Positions 9,597 through 17,750 of a stretch of DNA of 56,949 nucleotides are shown one piece after another; position 1 is the stretch's first letter, and every line of letters starts with the position of its first letter. The stretch spans positions 1 to 56,949 of the forward strand of contig JAEULD010000256.1 in NCBI GenBank assembly GCA_016792765.1, read 5' to 3'. The DNA comes from Candidatus Odyssella sp. (GTDB lineage Bacteria > Pseudomonadota > Alphaproteobacteria > Bin65). The position numbers were made by a program, and so were the translations under genes. Under the pieces are notes generated by a model. It worked only from the letters and a program-made list of their open reading frames with translations, ran no database searches and was not told the DNA's origin.

Positions 9597-10370
9597 GTGG
9601 CTTACAGCCTAGCGCGCGAGGGCGGCGTCGGCATCATCACGATGAACAATCCGCCCGCCAACGCCTACAACAAGACGACGCTGCTGGAGCTGCAGCGCTG
9701 CATCGACACGGTGCGCAACGACGAGGCCGTGCGCTGCGTCGTCGTGAAGAGCGCGAGCGAGAAATTCTTCTCGGCCGGCGCCGACATCTCGACGCTCAAG
9801 GGCACGACGCCCGGCGCGCTCGCCGACTTCCTCAACATGGCCCACGAGACCGTGACCATGATCGAGCGCACGCCCAAGATCTTCATCGCCGCGATCGCCG
9901 GGCATTGCATCGGCGGCGGGCTCGAGCTCGCGCTGGGCTGCGACCTGCGCTTCGCGTCGGAGGGCAAGTACGGCGTCGGCCTCGGCGAGGTGAATCTCGG
10001 CCTCTCCCCCGGCATGGGCGGCACGCAGCGGCTCGCGCGCCAGATCGCGCCGGGACAGGCGCTGCACCTCATGATCACCGGCGAGATGGTCGGCCCGCAG
10101 CGCGCCGCCGAGCTCGGCATCGTCGAGCGGCTCTTCCCGGCGGAGAGCTTCTGGGGCGACGTGATGGCCTACGCGACCAAGCTCGCGCAGGGGCCGAGCC
10201 TCGCGCACGGCATGATCAAGCTCTCGGTACGCCAGGGCCTCGGCGGCTCGCTCGCCGAAGGCCTTTCCTACGAGCGCGCGAACCAGTCGCTGCTGTTCCT
10301 GTCGCACGACGCGCAGGAAGGCATCAAAGCCTTCCTCGACAAGCGCAAGCCGGCGTTTCAGGGCAAGTGA
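9597..10370 (+). CDS. Enoyl-CoA hydratase/isomerase family protein, copy 1
   Basis: Crotonase-fold protein of 257 residues. The GTG at 9597 follows AAGGGAGG, which makes it a better start than the ATG at 9579 that overlaps that ribosome-binding site. The oxyanion-hole segments are FSAGADIS and AGHCIGGGLELAL. The first catalytic glutamate is kept (GLGEVNLGL). At the position of the second hydratase glutamate (Glu164 in rat crotonase) there is a histidine (QALHLMITG), so hydration may not be its reaction; isomerase, ring-opening hydrolase or thioesterase activities are alternatives. It lies between the diiron protein and a CoA ligase in the TetR-controlled operon. Confidence 0.88.
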   Translation: MAYSLAREGGVGIITMNNPPANAYNKTTLLELQRCIDTVRNDEAVRCVVVKSASEKFFSAGADISTLKGTTPGALADFLNMAHETVTMIERTPKIFIAAIAGHCIGGGLELALGCDLRFASEGKYGVGLGEVNLGLSPGMGGTQRLARQIAPGQALHLMITGEMVGPQRAAELGIVERLFPAESFWGDVMAYATKLAQGPSLAHGMIKLSVRQGLGGSLAEGLSYERANQSLLFLSHDAQEGIKAFLDKRKPAFQGK

Positions 10371-10411
10371 CGACGGACGCCGGGATACCGGCGCCACGCG
10401 AGGGAGGAAGC

Positions 10412-11794
10412 ATGCCGGCCAAGATCGAAACGTTCACGCCCGCGGCGCAGCGCTCGAGGTACTGGAACCGGTACATGGAGACGCTGCCGCGCGCGAAGCT
10501 CGACGCGCTGCATCTCCGGAAGCTGCAGCTGCTGCTGCGCTATGCCTACGAGCACAGCGCCTTCTATCGCGCGACGTTCGACAAGGCGGGCCTGAAGCCC
10601 GGCGACGTGCGCTCGCTCGACGACTTCAAGCGCAAGGTGCCCTTCACCGACAAGAAGGATTTCGTGCACCTCCAGCAGGAGCGGCCGCCCTATGGCGACA
10701 CGCTGGCGGCGCCGTTCGAGCTGTTGGCCCATCACTGCGAGACGTCGGGAACGACCGGCGTGCCGCTCGCGATCCCCTATACGATGTACGACACCGAGCG
10801 CTACGGCGAGAGCTGGTGCTACGCGTTCTGGGCGCTCGGCATCCGGCCCGAGGACACGGTCTACTTCGCCTTCAACTGGGGGAATTTCGCCGGGCTTTGG
10901 TCCACCTATTGGGGCGTGCGCCGCTTCGGCGCGCGCGTCATCTCGGGCGGCGGCGCCGACACCAAGGGCCACATCGCCAACATCCTGCGCATGAAGCCGA
11001 CCGTGCTGTGCGCGACGCCGACCTACGCGCTGCGCATCGCGCATGCGGCCAAGGAGATGGGGCACGACATGCGCGCCTCGTCGGTGAAGTTCGTCGTCGG
11101 CGGCGGCGAGCCCGGCCCGTTCGCGCTGCCGGCGCTGCGCCAGGCGCTCGACGATGCGTGGGACGCGCGGAGCTGCGACCAGATGGGCATCGCCGAGATC
11201 GACGCGTTCGGCGTCGGCGACGCCGGCCGCAACGGCGTCCTGGTCAACGAGATGAACGTGTTCTGCTGGTCGATCGACCCCGACACGATGCGGGAGGTGC
11301 CCGACGGCGAGGTGGGCGAGAACATCGTCACCAGCTACGTCAATTCGGCGCAGCCGCTGATCAACTACCGGACCCACGACCTCGTCCGCCGCATCCCCGG
11401 CGGCGCCGACGGCCGGACCTGGACGCGCTTCGAGGGTGTCATCCTCGGCCGCACCGACTTCATGATCACCGTGCGCGGAACCAACGTGTACCCGACCGCC
11501 GTCGAGAATCTCATCGGCGAGGTCAAGGGCGTGAGCAGCCACTATCAGATGATCCTCTCGAAAGAGGGCCCGCTCGACCAGATGGAGATCGAGTTCGAGC
11601 CCGTGAAGGGGATCGGCGAGGCGGCATGGCCCGCCCTGGCCGAGGCGCTCGCGCGCCACATTCACGCTGCGCTCAAGGTGCGCATCGACTGCCGGGCGGT
11701 GCCGGTGGAATCGCTGCCGCGCTACGAATTGAAAACCAAGCGCATCGTCGACAAGCGGCCGAAGGAACTGCGCCGCGCGCTCGACAGATTCTAG
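10412..11794 (+). CDS. PaaK-like phenylacetate-CoA ligase family protein, copy 1
   Basis: ATP-dependent acyl-CoA ligase of the ANL superfamily, 460 residues, starting after GAGGGAGGAAG. The P-loop-like motif is ETSGTTGVP (TSGTTG at 111-116). The acyl-adenylate region is YRTHDLVRR, and the C-terminal hinge reads GRTDFMITVRGTNVYP, which parallels GRSDDML-type blocks in PaaK. It would activate an aromatic or other carboxylic acid to its CoA thioester for the diiron protein. A second copy lies at 12558. The two share long blocks (YGDTL, DTERYGESW, NWGNFAG, VISGGGAD) and clearly arose by duplication. Confidence 0.88.
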   Translation: MPAKIETFTPAAQRSRYWNRYMETLPRAKLDALHLRKLQLLLRYAYEHSAFYRATFDKAGLKPGDVRSLDDFKRKVPFTDKKDFVHLQQERPPYGDTLAAPFELLAHHCETSGTTGVPLAIPYTMYDTERYGESWCYAFWALGIRPEDTVYFAFNWGNFAGLWSTYWGVRRFGARVISGGGADTKGHIANILRMKPTVLCATPTYALRIAHAAKEMGHDMRASSVKFVVGGGEPGPFALPALRQALDDAWDARSCDQMGIAEIDAFGVGDAGRNGVLVNEMNVFCWSIDPDTMREVPDGEVGENIVTSYVNSAQPLINYRTHDLVRRIPGGADGRTWTRFEGVILGRTDFMITVRGTNVYPTAVENLIGEVKGVSSHYQMILSKEGPLDQMEIEFEPVKGIGEAAWPALAEALARHIHAALKVRIDCRAVPVESLPRYELKTKRIVDKRPKELRRALDRF

Positions 11795-11812
11795 TTCAGG
11801 GAGCAAGCCGCG

Positions 11813-12541
11813 ATGGCGAAGACCGCGAAATCGAAGCGCATGTGGAAGAAGGACGATCCGGACATGCCGGAAGAATACCGGCAGTTCCTCGTCAAGCTGC
11901 TGAAATTCGGCCACGTCGAGAACAACGGCAACCCGAACTACCGCGCGCTTCTCGCGCGCATCGCCGAGGCCGGCTTCCGCTACTCGCCCGACGACCGCAC
12001 GCTGGTCATCGAATCCGAGATCGTGCGCCAGGAAGTCCAGCACGGCCAGATCGTCGCCGACCTGATCCGCGGGCTCGGCGAGGATCCGCACACCGACGCT
12101 CCGCTGAAGCAGTACCTGTTCTCGATTCCGCTCCAATCGTGGGTCGACATCTGCTGGTTCCACGGGATCGGCGACCGCGTGGGCCTCTATGTCGGCGTCG
12201 AATGGGTGGGCTCGAGCTACGAGCCGCTGGCCAAGGCCGCGCCGAAGCTCGAGAAAGAGGAGCGGTTCCACGCCGAGATGGGCATCAAGTTCGCGCGCGA
12301 GGTGGCCAAGACCAAGGAGGGCAAGCGCCGGCTGCAGGAGGGCCTCGAGCAGTGGTGGCCGGCGGTGCTCGACATGTTCGGCAAGTCGGACTCGCGCAAT
12401 TCCGAGATCTACGTGAAGTGGGGCATCAAGGCCCGCTCCAACGAGCAGCTGCGCCAGGACTACATCCGCGACACCGTGCCGATCCTGGAATCGATCGGCC
12501 TCGAGGTTCCCGACCACCGCGCCAACCGGCGCTATCTCTGA
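11813..12541 (+). CDS. PaaA-like diiron oxygenase component, copy 2
   Basis: 242-residue paralogue of the protein at 8723, about 60% identical by eye over most of its length. It keeps E74-V-Q-H77 and E150-R-F-H153, the STYEPLA-type block (SSYEPLA) and the conserved C-terminal part (MFGKSDS, YVKWGIKA, ANRRYL). It starts after CAGGGAGCAAG, 18 bp behind the ligase. Because both paralogues retain iron ligands, this is not an obvious PaaA plus PaaC catalytic/structural pair. They may form a heteromer of two active subunits or two oxygenases of different specificity. Confidence 0.82.
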   Translation: MAKTAKSKRMWKKDDPDMPEEYRQFLVKLLKFGHVENNGNPNYRALLARIAEAGFRYSPDDRTLVIESEIVRQEVQHGQIVADLIRGLGEDPHTDAPLKQYLFSIPLQSWVDICWFHGIGDRVGLYVGVEWVGSSYEPLAKAAPKLEKEERFHAEMGIKFAREVAKTKEGKRRLQEGLEQWWPAVLDMFGKSDSRNSEIYVKWGIKARSNEQLRQDYIRDTVPILESIGLEVPDHRANRRYL

Positions 12542-12557
12542 CGCGCGCCGGATCGCG

Positions 12558-13934
12558 ATGCCGCGCTGGGAACAACACACGGCCGCCGCACGCCGCTCCC
12601 TGTTCTGGAACGCGCGCATGGAGCGCATGCCGCGCGCGGAGCTCGACGCGCTGCATCTCGCCAAGCTCCGCGGCCTCGTCGCCTTCGTCTACGAGCGCAG
12701 CCCGTACTACCGGCGGAAGTTCGACGAGCGCGGCCTGAAGCCGCGCCACATCGCGACGCTCGACGACTACAAGCGGCTGGTGCCGCTCACCGACAAGCAG
12801 GACTTCATCCGCCTGCAGTCCGAGCGGCCGCCTTACGGCGACACGCTGGCGCTGCCGTTCGACCTCGTCGCGCATCACGTCGAAACCTCGGGCTCGACCG
12901 GGCTGCCGCTGGCGATCCCGCTCTCGGCCTACGACACAGAGCGCTACGGCGAGAGCTGGACCTACGGCTTCTGGGCGCACGGCATCCGCCCCGAAGACAG
13001 CTTCTACTTCGCGTTCAACTGGGGAAACTTCGCCGGCTTCTGGAGCTGCTATTACGGCGCGCGGCGCATGGGCTGCCGCGTCATCTCGGGCGGCGGCGCC
13101 GACAGCCAGGGTCACATCAAGAACATCCTGCGGCTGAAGCCGACCGTGCTGATTTCGACGCCGACCTTCGCGCTCCGCCTCGCGACGGTCGCGAAGGAGA
13201 TGGGCGTCGACCTGCGCGACTCCTCGATCCGCTTCACTTATCACGCGGGCGAGCCCGGCCCGTTCGCGCTGCCGGCGATGAAGCGCCAGATCGACGAGGC
13301 CTGGGGCGCCGATTCCGGCGAGTTGCTCGGCATCGCCGAGATCGAGGCCTTCGCGCCCGGCTGCCCGGAGCGCGACGGCGTGCACGTCAACGAGATGAAC
13401 GTGTTCGCCTGGTCGATGAACCCCGCGACCGGAGCCGAGGTCGGCGACGGCGAGGTCGGCGAGAACATCATCACCAGCTACACCAATTCCGCCCAGCCGC
13501 TGCTCAACTACCGCTCGCACGATCTCGTGCGATCCGTCGGTGGCTGCGCGTGCGGCCGCACCTGGCGCAAGCTGCCGGGCGTGGTCCTCGGCCGCACCGA
13601 CTTCATGGTCACGGTACGCGGCACCAACGTCTATCAGACCGCCGTCGAGAACCTGCTCGGCGAGCACACGGGCGTCTCGCCGTTCTTCCAGCTCGTGCTC
13701 GAGCACGCGGACGGCAACGACCGCATGACGGTGGAGTTCGAGCCCGACCCTGCCGTCGCGCGCGCCGACTGGGACGCGCTCGCCCGCGCGGTCGGCGACC
13801 GCATCCACAAGGCGCTGCACGTGCGCCTCGAGGTGAACCCGATGGCGCCGGGCACGCTGCCGCGCTACGACCTCAAGACCAAACGCATCATCGACAAGCG
13901 GCCGAAGGAACTGCGCCGCGAGCTCGACCGCTGA
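12558..13934 (+). CDS. PaaK-like phenylacetate-CoA ligase family protein, copy 2
   Basis: 458-residue paralogue of the ligase at 10412. It has ETSGSTGLP as nucleotide-binding loop, YRSHDLVRS, and GRTDFMVTVRGTNVYQ near the C-terminus. The extreme C-terminus (LKTKRIIDKRPKELRREL) is almost the same as in copy 1. A cysteine pair in GGCACGR (about 329-335) is present here but not in copy 1. It begins 16 bp after the second diiron gene with only a weak ribosome-binding site. It probably activates a related but not identical carboxylate. Confidence 0.87.
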   Translation: MPRWEQHTAAARRSLFWNARMERMPRAELDALHLAKLRGLVAFVYERSPYYRRKFDERGLKPRHIATLDDYKRLVPLTDKQDFIRLQSERPPYGDTLALPFDLVAHHVETSGSTGLPLAIPLSAYDTERYGESWTYGFWAHGIRPEDSFYFAFNWGNFAGFWSCYYGARRMGCRVISGGGADSQGHIKNILRLKPTVLISTPTFALRLATVAKEMGVDLRDSSIRFTYHAGEPGPFALPAMKRQIDEAWGADSGELLGIAEIEAFAPGCPERDGVHVNEMNVFAWSMNPATGAEVGDGEVGENIITSYTNSAQPLLNYRSHDLVRSVGGCACGRTWRKLPGVVLGRTDFMVTVRGTNVYQTAVENLLGEHTGVSPFFQLVLEHADGNDRMTVEFEPDPAVARADWDALARAVGDRIHKALHVRLEVNPMAPGTLPRYDLKTKRIIDKRPKELRRELDR

Positions 13935-13942
13935 GGACCGCC

Positions 13943-14188
13943 ATGCTGAAGCCCGCCGAAATGATCGCCCGCCTCCGCCGCGCCCGCCGGCTCGTCCACG
14001 AGATTCATGTCGGGACCGACATCCCGCAGATCCAGTCGATCCTGCGCCATGCCGACCAGAACCTGCATTGGGCGCTCTGGAATCTCGGCGAGATCGACGA
14101 GCTGCGGCCCGATCTGCCGGGGTCGGTCAAACCCGCCGCCCGGGCCAAGCCGAAGCCGGGCGCGCGCAAGCGCGCCAAGAAGCGCTGA
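13943..14188 (+). CDS. Small protein of unknown function with a basic tail (81 aa)
   Basis: I do not recognise this family. The frame runs ATG 13943 to TGA 14188, 8 bp after the ligase gene and 13 bp before the crotonase gene, so it is part of the operon. The first 60 residues are predicted helical (HADQNLHWALWNLGEIDELR). The last 20 are rich in Lys, Arg, Ala and Pro (RAKPKPGARKRAKKR). The spacing, a coding-like composition and lack of overlap with a better frame support it being real. It could be an accessory or scaffold component of the oxygenase system, but nothing shows this directly. Confidence 0.6.
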   Translation: MLKPAEMIARLRRARRLVHEIHVGTDIPQIQSILRHADQNLHWALWNLGEIDELRPDLPGSVKPAARAKPKPGARKRAKKR

Positions 14189-14201
14189 CCCGGAACGCGC
14201 C

Positions 14202-14999
14202 ATGACCGACACACGCTACGAGTTCCTCGCCTTCGACCGCCGCGACGAGATCGCGATCCTCAGGCTCGACCGGCCGGACGTGTTCAACTCCTGGAACGCG
14301 AAGATGCGCGAGGAGTTGCGCGACGCGGTGCGCGGCCTCGTCGAGGACGACGCGCTGCGCGTGCTGATCGTCACCGGCACCGGCCGCGCGTTTTCGGCCG
14401 GCGAGGACGTGCGCGGCATGGGCGACCTCTCCGCGGTCGGGCCGCGCGGCTTCCGCCGGCGCGTGCGCATGATCCACAACGTGTTCGACGACATCGAACA
14501 GATGGAAGTGCCGGTGATCGCCGCGATCAACGGCGTGGCGGCCGGCGGCGGGCTCGAGCTCGCGCTGTCCTGCGATTTCCGCTTCGCGGCGGACATCGCG
14601 CGCATGGGCCTGCCGGAAAACAACGTGGGCCTCATCCCCGGCTCGGGCGGCATTTCGCGGCTCGTGAAGCTGGTCGGCCCCGCCAAGGCCAAGCGGCTGG
14701 TGATGACCGGAGAGATCGTGCCCGCGGCCAAGGCGCTCGAGCTCGGCCTCGTCGACGAGGTGCTGCCCGCCGACAGGCTGATCCCGCGCGCGGTCGAGTT
14801 CGCCGAGCTGCTCGCGAAGAAGGCGCCGCTCGCGCTCGGCACGGCGAAGCTCGTCATCAACCAGTGCGTCAACGTCGATATCGAGACCGGGCGCAATTTC
14901 GAGCGCATCGGCCAGAGCGTCCTGAAGCTGACCGAAGACCACAAGGAAGGGTCGGCGGCGTTCGTCGAGAAGCGACCGCCGCGCTTCAAGGGCCGATGA
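14202..14999 (+). CDS. Enoyl-CoA hydratase/isomerase family protein, copy 2
   Basis: 265-residue crotonase. The oxyanion-hole regions are FSAGEDVRG and INGVAAGGGLELAL, and the PENNVGLIPGSGG block carries the first catalytic glutamate. The second hydratase glutamate is replaced (AKRLVMTG has arginine at that position), as in many isomerases or other crotonase-fold enzymes. It is more distant from the crotonase at 9597 than the oxygenase and ligase copies are from each other. It likely acts on the epoxidised or ring-opened CoA intermediate. Its stop overlaps the start of the next small gene. Confidence 0.9.
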   Translation: MTDTRYEFLAFDRRDEIAILRLDRPDVFNSWNAKMREELRDAVRGLVEDDALRVLIVTGTGRAFSAGEDVRGMGDLSAVGPRGFRRRVRMIHNVFDDIEQMEVPVIAAINGVAAGGGLELALSCDFRFAADIARMGLPENNVGLIPGSGGISRLVKLVGPAKAKRLVMTGEIVPAAKALELGLVDEVLPADRLIPRAVEFAELLAKKAPLALGTAKLVINQCVNVDIETGRNFERIGQSVLKLTEDHKEGSAAFVEKRPPRFKGR

Positions 15000-15190
15000 C
15001 GGCCGCCGCGCCGCCGCTTTCCCGCTGGGAAACGCTCGCCGACAGGCTCGAATCCGTCGCCGACGAGCTGATGGCGGCGGCGCCCGCCGCGCCCGACGAG
15101 ATCGAAGTGCAGCTCATGGAGCTGCATGCGGTCTCGATCCGCCACGTCGCGCGCCGCCTGCGCCTGTTCACGGACGCGCCGCCGGCGTAA
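14996..15190 (+). CDS. Small helical protein of unknown function (64 aa)
   Basis: The ATG at 14996 overlaps the TGA of the crotonase gene in an ATGA arrangement, the usual sign of translational coupling. The 64-residue product reads as two amphipathic helices (LADRLESVADELMAA and IEVQLMELHAVSIRHVARRL) with no known motif. It ends the operon. No family was recognised; a role as a small regulatory or assembly subunit is only inference from its coupling. Confidence 0.6.
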   Translation: MTAAAPPLSRWETLADRLESVADELMAAAPAAPDEIEVQLMELHAVSIRHVARRLRLFTDAPPA

Positions 15191-15236
15191 GAGCCCGCTG
15201 CGAGCGTCGAGATCGACGGCAGCGCGCAGCGCCCGC

Positions 15237-17138
15237 TCAGCCGCGGAAGAAGCCGCCGTCGTCGTCGGCCCCGCGCCCGCCGCCATTGCCGTCGGCGCCG
15301 CGGGCCTCGATGCGGCGGGCCTTGGCGGCCTCCGCCGGCGCCGCGAGCGGCGCACCGGCCTTGGCCGCAGGCGCCCTGCCCGCCGCGCGCTCGCGCGACA
15401 GTTCTTCGAGCTCGCGCTTCCACCAGCGGTTCTCGTCCCAGTCGCTGCTCCCTTTGCGCCGCGCGGGCGCCTCGCCCTCCGCCGCAGCCGGCGGCGCGGC
15501 CTTCTTCGGCGCCGGAGGCGCGGCCGCGGGTTTCGCCGACCGCTCGCGCTTCATCTCCTCCAGCTCGCGCTGCCACCAGCGATTCTCGTCCCAGTCGTTG
15601 CCCGACGCGGGCCTCACCGCCGGCGCTGCGCCGTCGCGGTCTTTCTTCCACTCCGCCAGTTCCCGCTGCCAGATGCGGTCGGTGTCGTAGTCGCCGGCCG
15701 CGGGTTTCGCGGGCGGCGGCGGCGCGGCCGCAGCGGCGGGCGCGCGCGCCCCGGCGCGCGGCGCCGCCGGTTCGGCCCCGGCGATGTCGTAGGCGGCGAA
15801 CGCGACCGGCTTGAACGCGACGCGCTCGTATTCCGCGCGCTTCGGGAACGGCTGCGTGGCGTCGAAACCCACCTTGGGGCCGACATAGTTCGGGAACGAC
15901 GGGTTGAGCCCGTGGCCGAACGCGTTGTCGATGCGCACGATGCCGGTCGCGGGGTCGAGCCGCGTCGCCATCGCCCATTCGACGTCCTGCGCATTGCGGA
16001 TATCGACGTCGTCGTCGACGACGGTGACGATCTTGAGCGGCGGAAACGCCGCGAACGCGGCCAGGATCGCCTGCTTCGACCAGCCCGCATGCTGCGGCGC
16101 GATCTGCACGACCGCGTGATAGAACCCGCCGCCGCCATGGGTGAAGTACACGTCGCGCACGCCCGGCACCTGGCGGCGGAGCAGCGCGAGCGCGTTGGCT
16201 TCGCCGAGCAGGCCGACCGAGTTCCAAACCTCGGCGCCGGGCAGGATCGTCTGGAACACCGGCGCCGCGCGGCGATGGATGCGCCGCACATGCACGACCG
16301 GCCGCGGCGCCACCGTCGCGTAGTACCCGGTCACCTCGGCGAACGGGCCTTCGGGCGCCACCTCGCCCGGGATCATCTCGCATTCGAGCGCCCACATCGC
16401 GTGCGCGGCCATCTCGACGTCGGATTCCGTTCCGGGCACGAGCTCGAGCGGCGCCCCGTGGAACTCGCTCGCGATGCCGAGCTCGTCGCGGTCGATCGGC
16501 GCGGCCTCGGCCGGCGCGGCCGCGGCGAAATGCAGGCCCGGGCCGACGCCGCAGTTGAGCGTGATCCAGAGGCTGCGCCCCAGGCGCCCGGCCCGCTCGA
16601 GATAGGTCTCGAGGTGCCGGCCGGCGTCGATGTTGACGTGCAGCGTGTTGCGGTTGACGACCTGGAAGCGCTGGATCGAGGCGTTGCGGATGCCGCTTTC
16701 GGGATCCTTGGCGATCACCACGGCGGCGGAGAAGTAGGGTCCGGCGTCCTTGAGCGCGTGCACCGGCACCGGAATCTTGCCGAGATCGACGTCGCGCTCG
16801 GTGACCTCGAGCACGGGGCCGGATTTCGCCACGGCGGGCTCGACCGGGTCGCGCTGCCATTTCGCGATGCTGTCGGCGACATATTGCGGCAGCGCGCGCT
16901 CGTCTTTCCGTACGAGATCGGCGAGCAGGCCGCGATTCCAATAGAGCCCGGCGAAGACCGGCCAGCGATGGCCCTTCACCTTCTCGAACAGCACCGCCTT
17001 GCGTCCGCCTTCGAGGTTCGCGGCGACGCCGGCGAGTTCGTGGCGCGGGTCCACTTCCGAGCGCACGCGCGCGAGCCGGCCCTTGGCGTCGAGATCCGCG
17101 ATGATCGCGGCGAGGTCGTGGAGATGATTGCCGGCCAT
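15237..17138 (-). CDS. UbiD-family decarboxylase with a repeat-bearing C-terminal extension
   Basis: 633 residues. The first 450 or so form a UbiD (de)carboxylase, which uses prenylated FMN and a divalent metal to (de)carboxylate unsaturated or aromatic acids. Supporting blocks are RNASIQRFQV (151-160), ALECEMIPGE (250-259, acid residues near the cofactor), THGGGGFYHAV, and VVDDDVDIRNAQDVEWAMATR, given here by its first part. Usual family length is about 450-500, so the last 180 residues are extra. They are Ala/Pro-rich linkers carrying three 20-residue copies of D-[YW]-D-x-[DN]-R-x-W-[QK]-R-E-L at residues 483-502, 515-534 and 566-585 (nucleotides 15384-15692), ending in a Gly/Asp-rich tail. 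The start at 17138 is chosen because residues upstream are not UbiD-like. ubiX lies upstream in the same operon. Confidence 0.9.
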   Translation of the reverse strand: MAGNHLHDLAAIIADLDAKGRLARVRSEVDPRHELAGVAANLEGGRKAVLFEKVKGHRWPVFAGLYWNRGLLADLVRKDERALPQYVADSIAKWQRDPVEPAVAKSGPVLEVTERDVDLGKIPVPVHALKDAGPYFSAAVVIAKDPESGIRNASIQRFQVVNRNTLHVNIDAGRHLETYLERAGRLGRSLWITLNCGVGPGLHFAAAAPAEAAPIDRDELGIASEFHGAPLELVPGTESDVEMAAHAMWALECEMIPGEVAPEGPFAEVTGYYATVAPRPVVHVRRIHRRAAPVFQTILPGAEVWNSVGLLGEANALALLRRQVPGVRDVYFTHGGGGFYHAVVQIAPQHAGWSKQAILAAFAAFPPLKIVTVVDDDVDIRNAQDVEWAMATRLDPATGIVRIDNAFGHGLNPSFPNYVGPKVGFDATQPFPKRAEYERVAFKPVAFAAYDIAGAEPAAPRAGARAPAAAAAPPPPAKPAAGDYDTDRIWQRELAEWKKDRDGAAPAVRPASGNDWDENRWWQRELEEMKRERSAKPAAAPPAPKKAAPPAAAEGEAPARRKGSSDWDENRWWKRELEELSRERAAGRAPAAKAGAPLAAPAEAAKARRIEARGADGNGGGRGADDDGGFFRG

Positions 17139-17245
17139 GTGCGCGTTCCGCTGCCCCGATGGCGGGCGCACGCGGCGCGCCCTGCCGGCGAAGCTTAGCC
17201 CCGCCCCGGTTGCACCGGAAGGGGATCGTCGCCCGCCCGGGCGCT

Positions 17246-17743
17246 TCACCGCAGGCGCAGGAAATCGACGAACGCCAGAATCATGTCGACGTGCACGCCG
17301 TCGGCGGCGAGCGGAAGCTGCACGCTCTCCATGCGGAGGAAGTCGCGGTGCGGTCCGGCATAGGGCGTCTGGTTGAGGATCGGCCGTCCGGTCTCGACGA
17401 TCTGCCGGAGGTTGTCCCAGATCCGGCTCGGCGGACGCTGGTCCGGAATCGCCGACATCCACTGGCCGGTGCGGTCTTCCGCCATGTGCCGGCGCACTTC
17501 GGTGCCGACGAGGCGATAGACGAAATCGAGCGGCTCGCGCCGCACGCCGTGGATGACGACATGAGGCAGCAGCGCGGGAATGTCCGCAGGGTCGATCATC
17601 GCCCGCGACGGCAGGCGGCCCGCGCAGCGCGACGTCCAGTAGTCGTAGCCGCGCCGCACGATGGCGGAGCGAAGGCCCGTGACATCGAGCCCGTGGGCGC
17701 CGGGCGAGCCGGGCGGCGGACGCTCCTGCGCGCCGCGCGTCAC
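17246..17743 (-). CDS. PAS domain protein (PAS_5-like)
   Basis: 165 residues from a GTG at 17743, 7 bp after the ubiX stop, with AAGGA upstream. The central part (RRGYDYWTSRCAGRLPSRA, then IPALLPHVVIHGVR, FVYRLVGTEVRRHM) follows the single-domain PAS_5 family (PF07310) common in Alphaproteobacteria. There is no kinase, cyclase or DNA-binding domain. PAS_5 proteins are presumed small-ligand or redox sensors with few known functions. Its position between ubiX and ubiD is unusual and suggests a role tied to that flavin-dependent decarboxylase, but this is inference. Confidence 0.8.
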   Translation of the reverse strand: MTRGAQERPPPGSPGAHGLDVTGLRSAIVRRGYDYWTSRCAGRLPSRAMIDPADIPALLPHVVIHGVRREPLDFVYRLVGTEVRRHMAEDRTGQWMSAIPDQRPPSRIWDNLRQIVETGRPILNQTPYAGPHRDFLRMESVQLPLAADGVHVDMILAFVDFLRLR

Positions 17744-17750
17744 GGACGGG

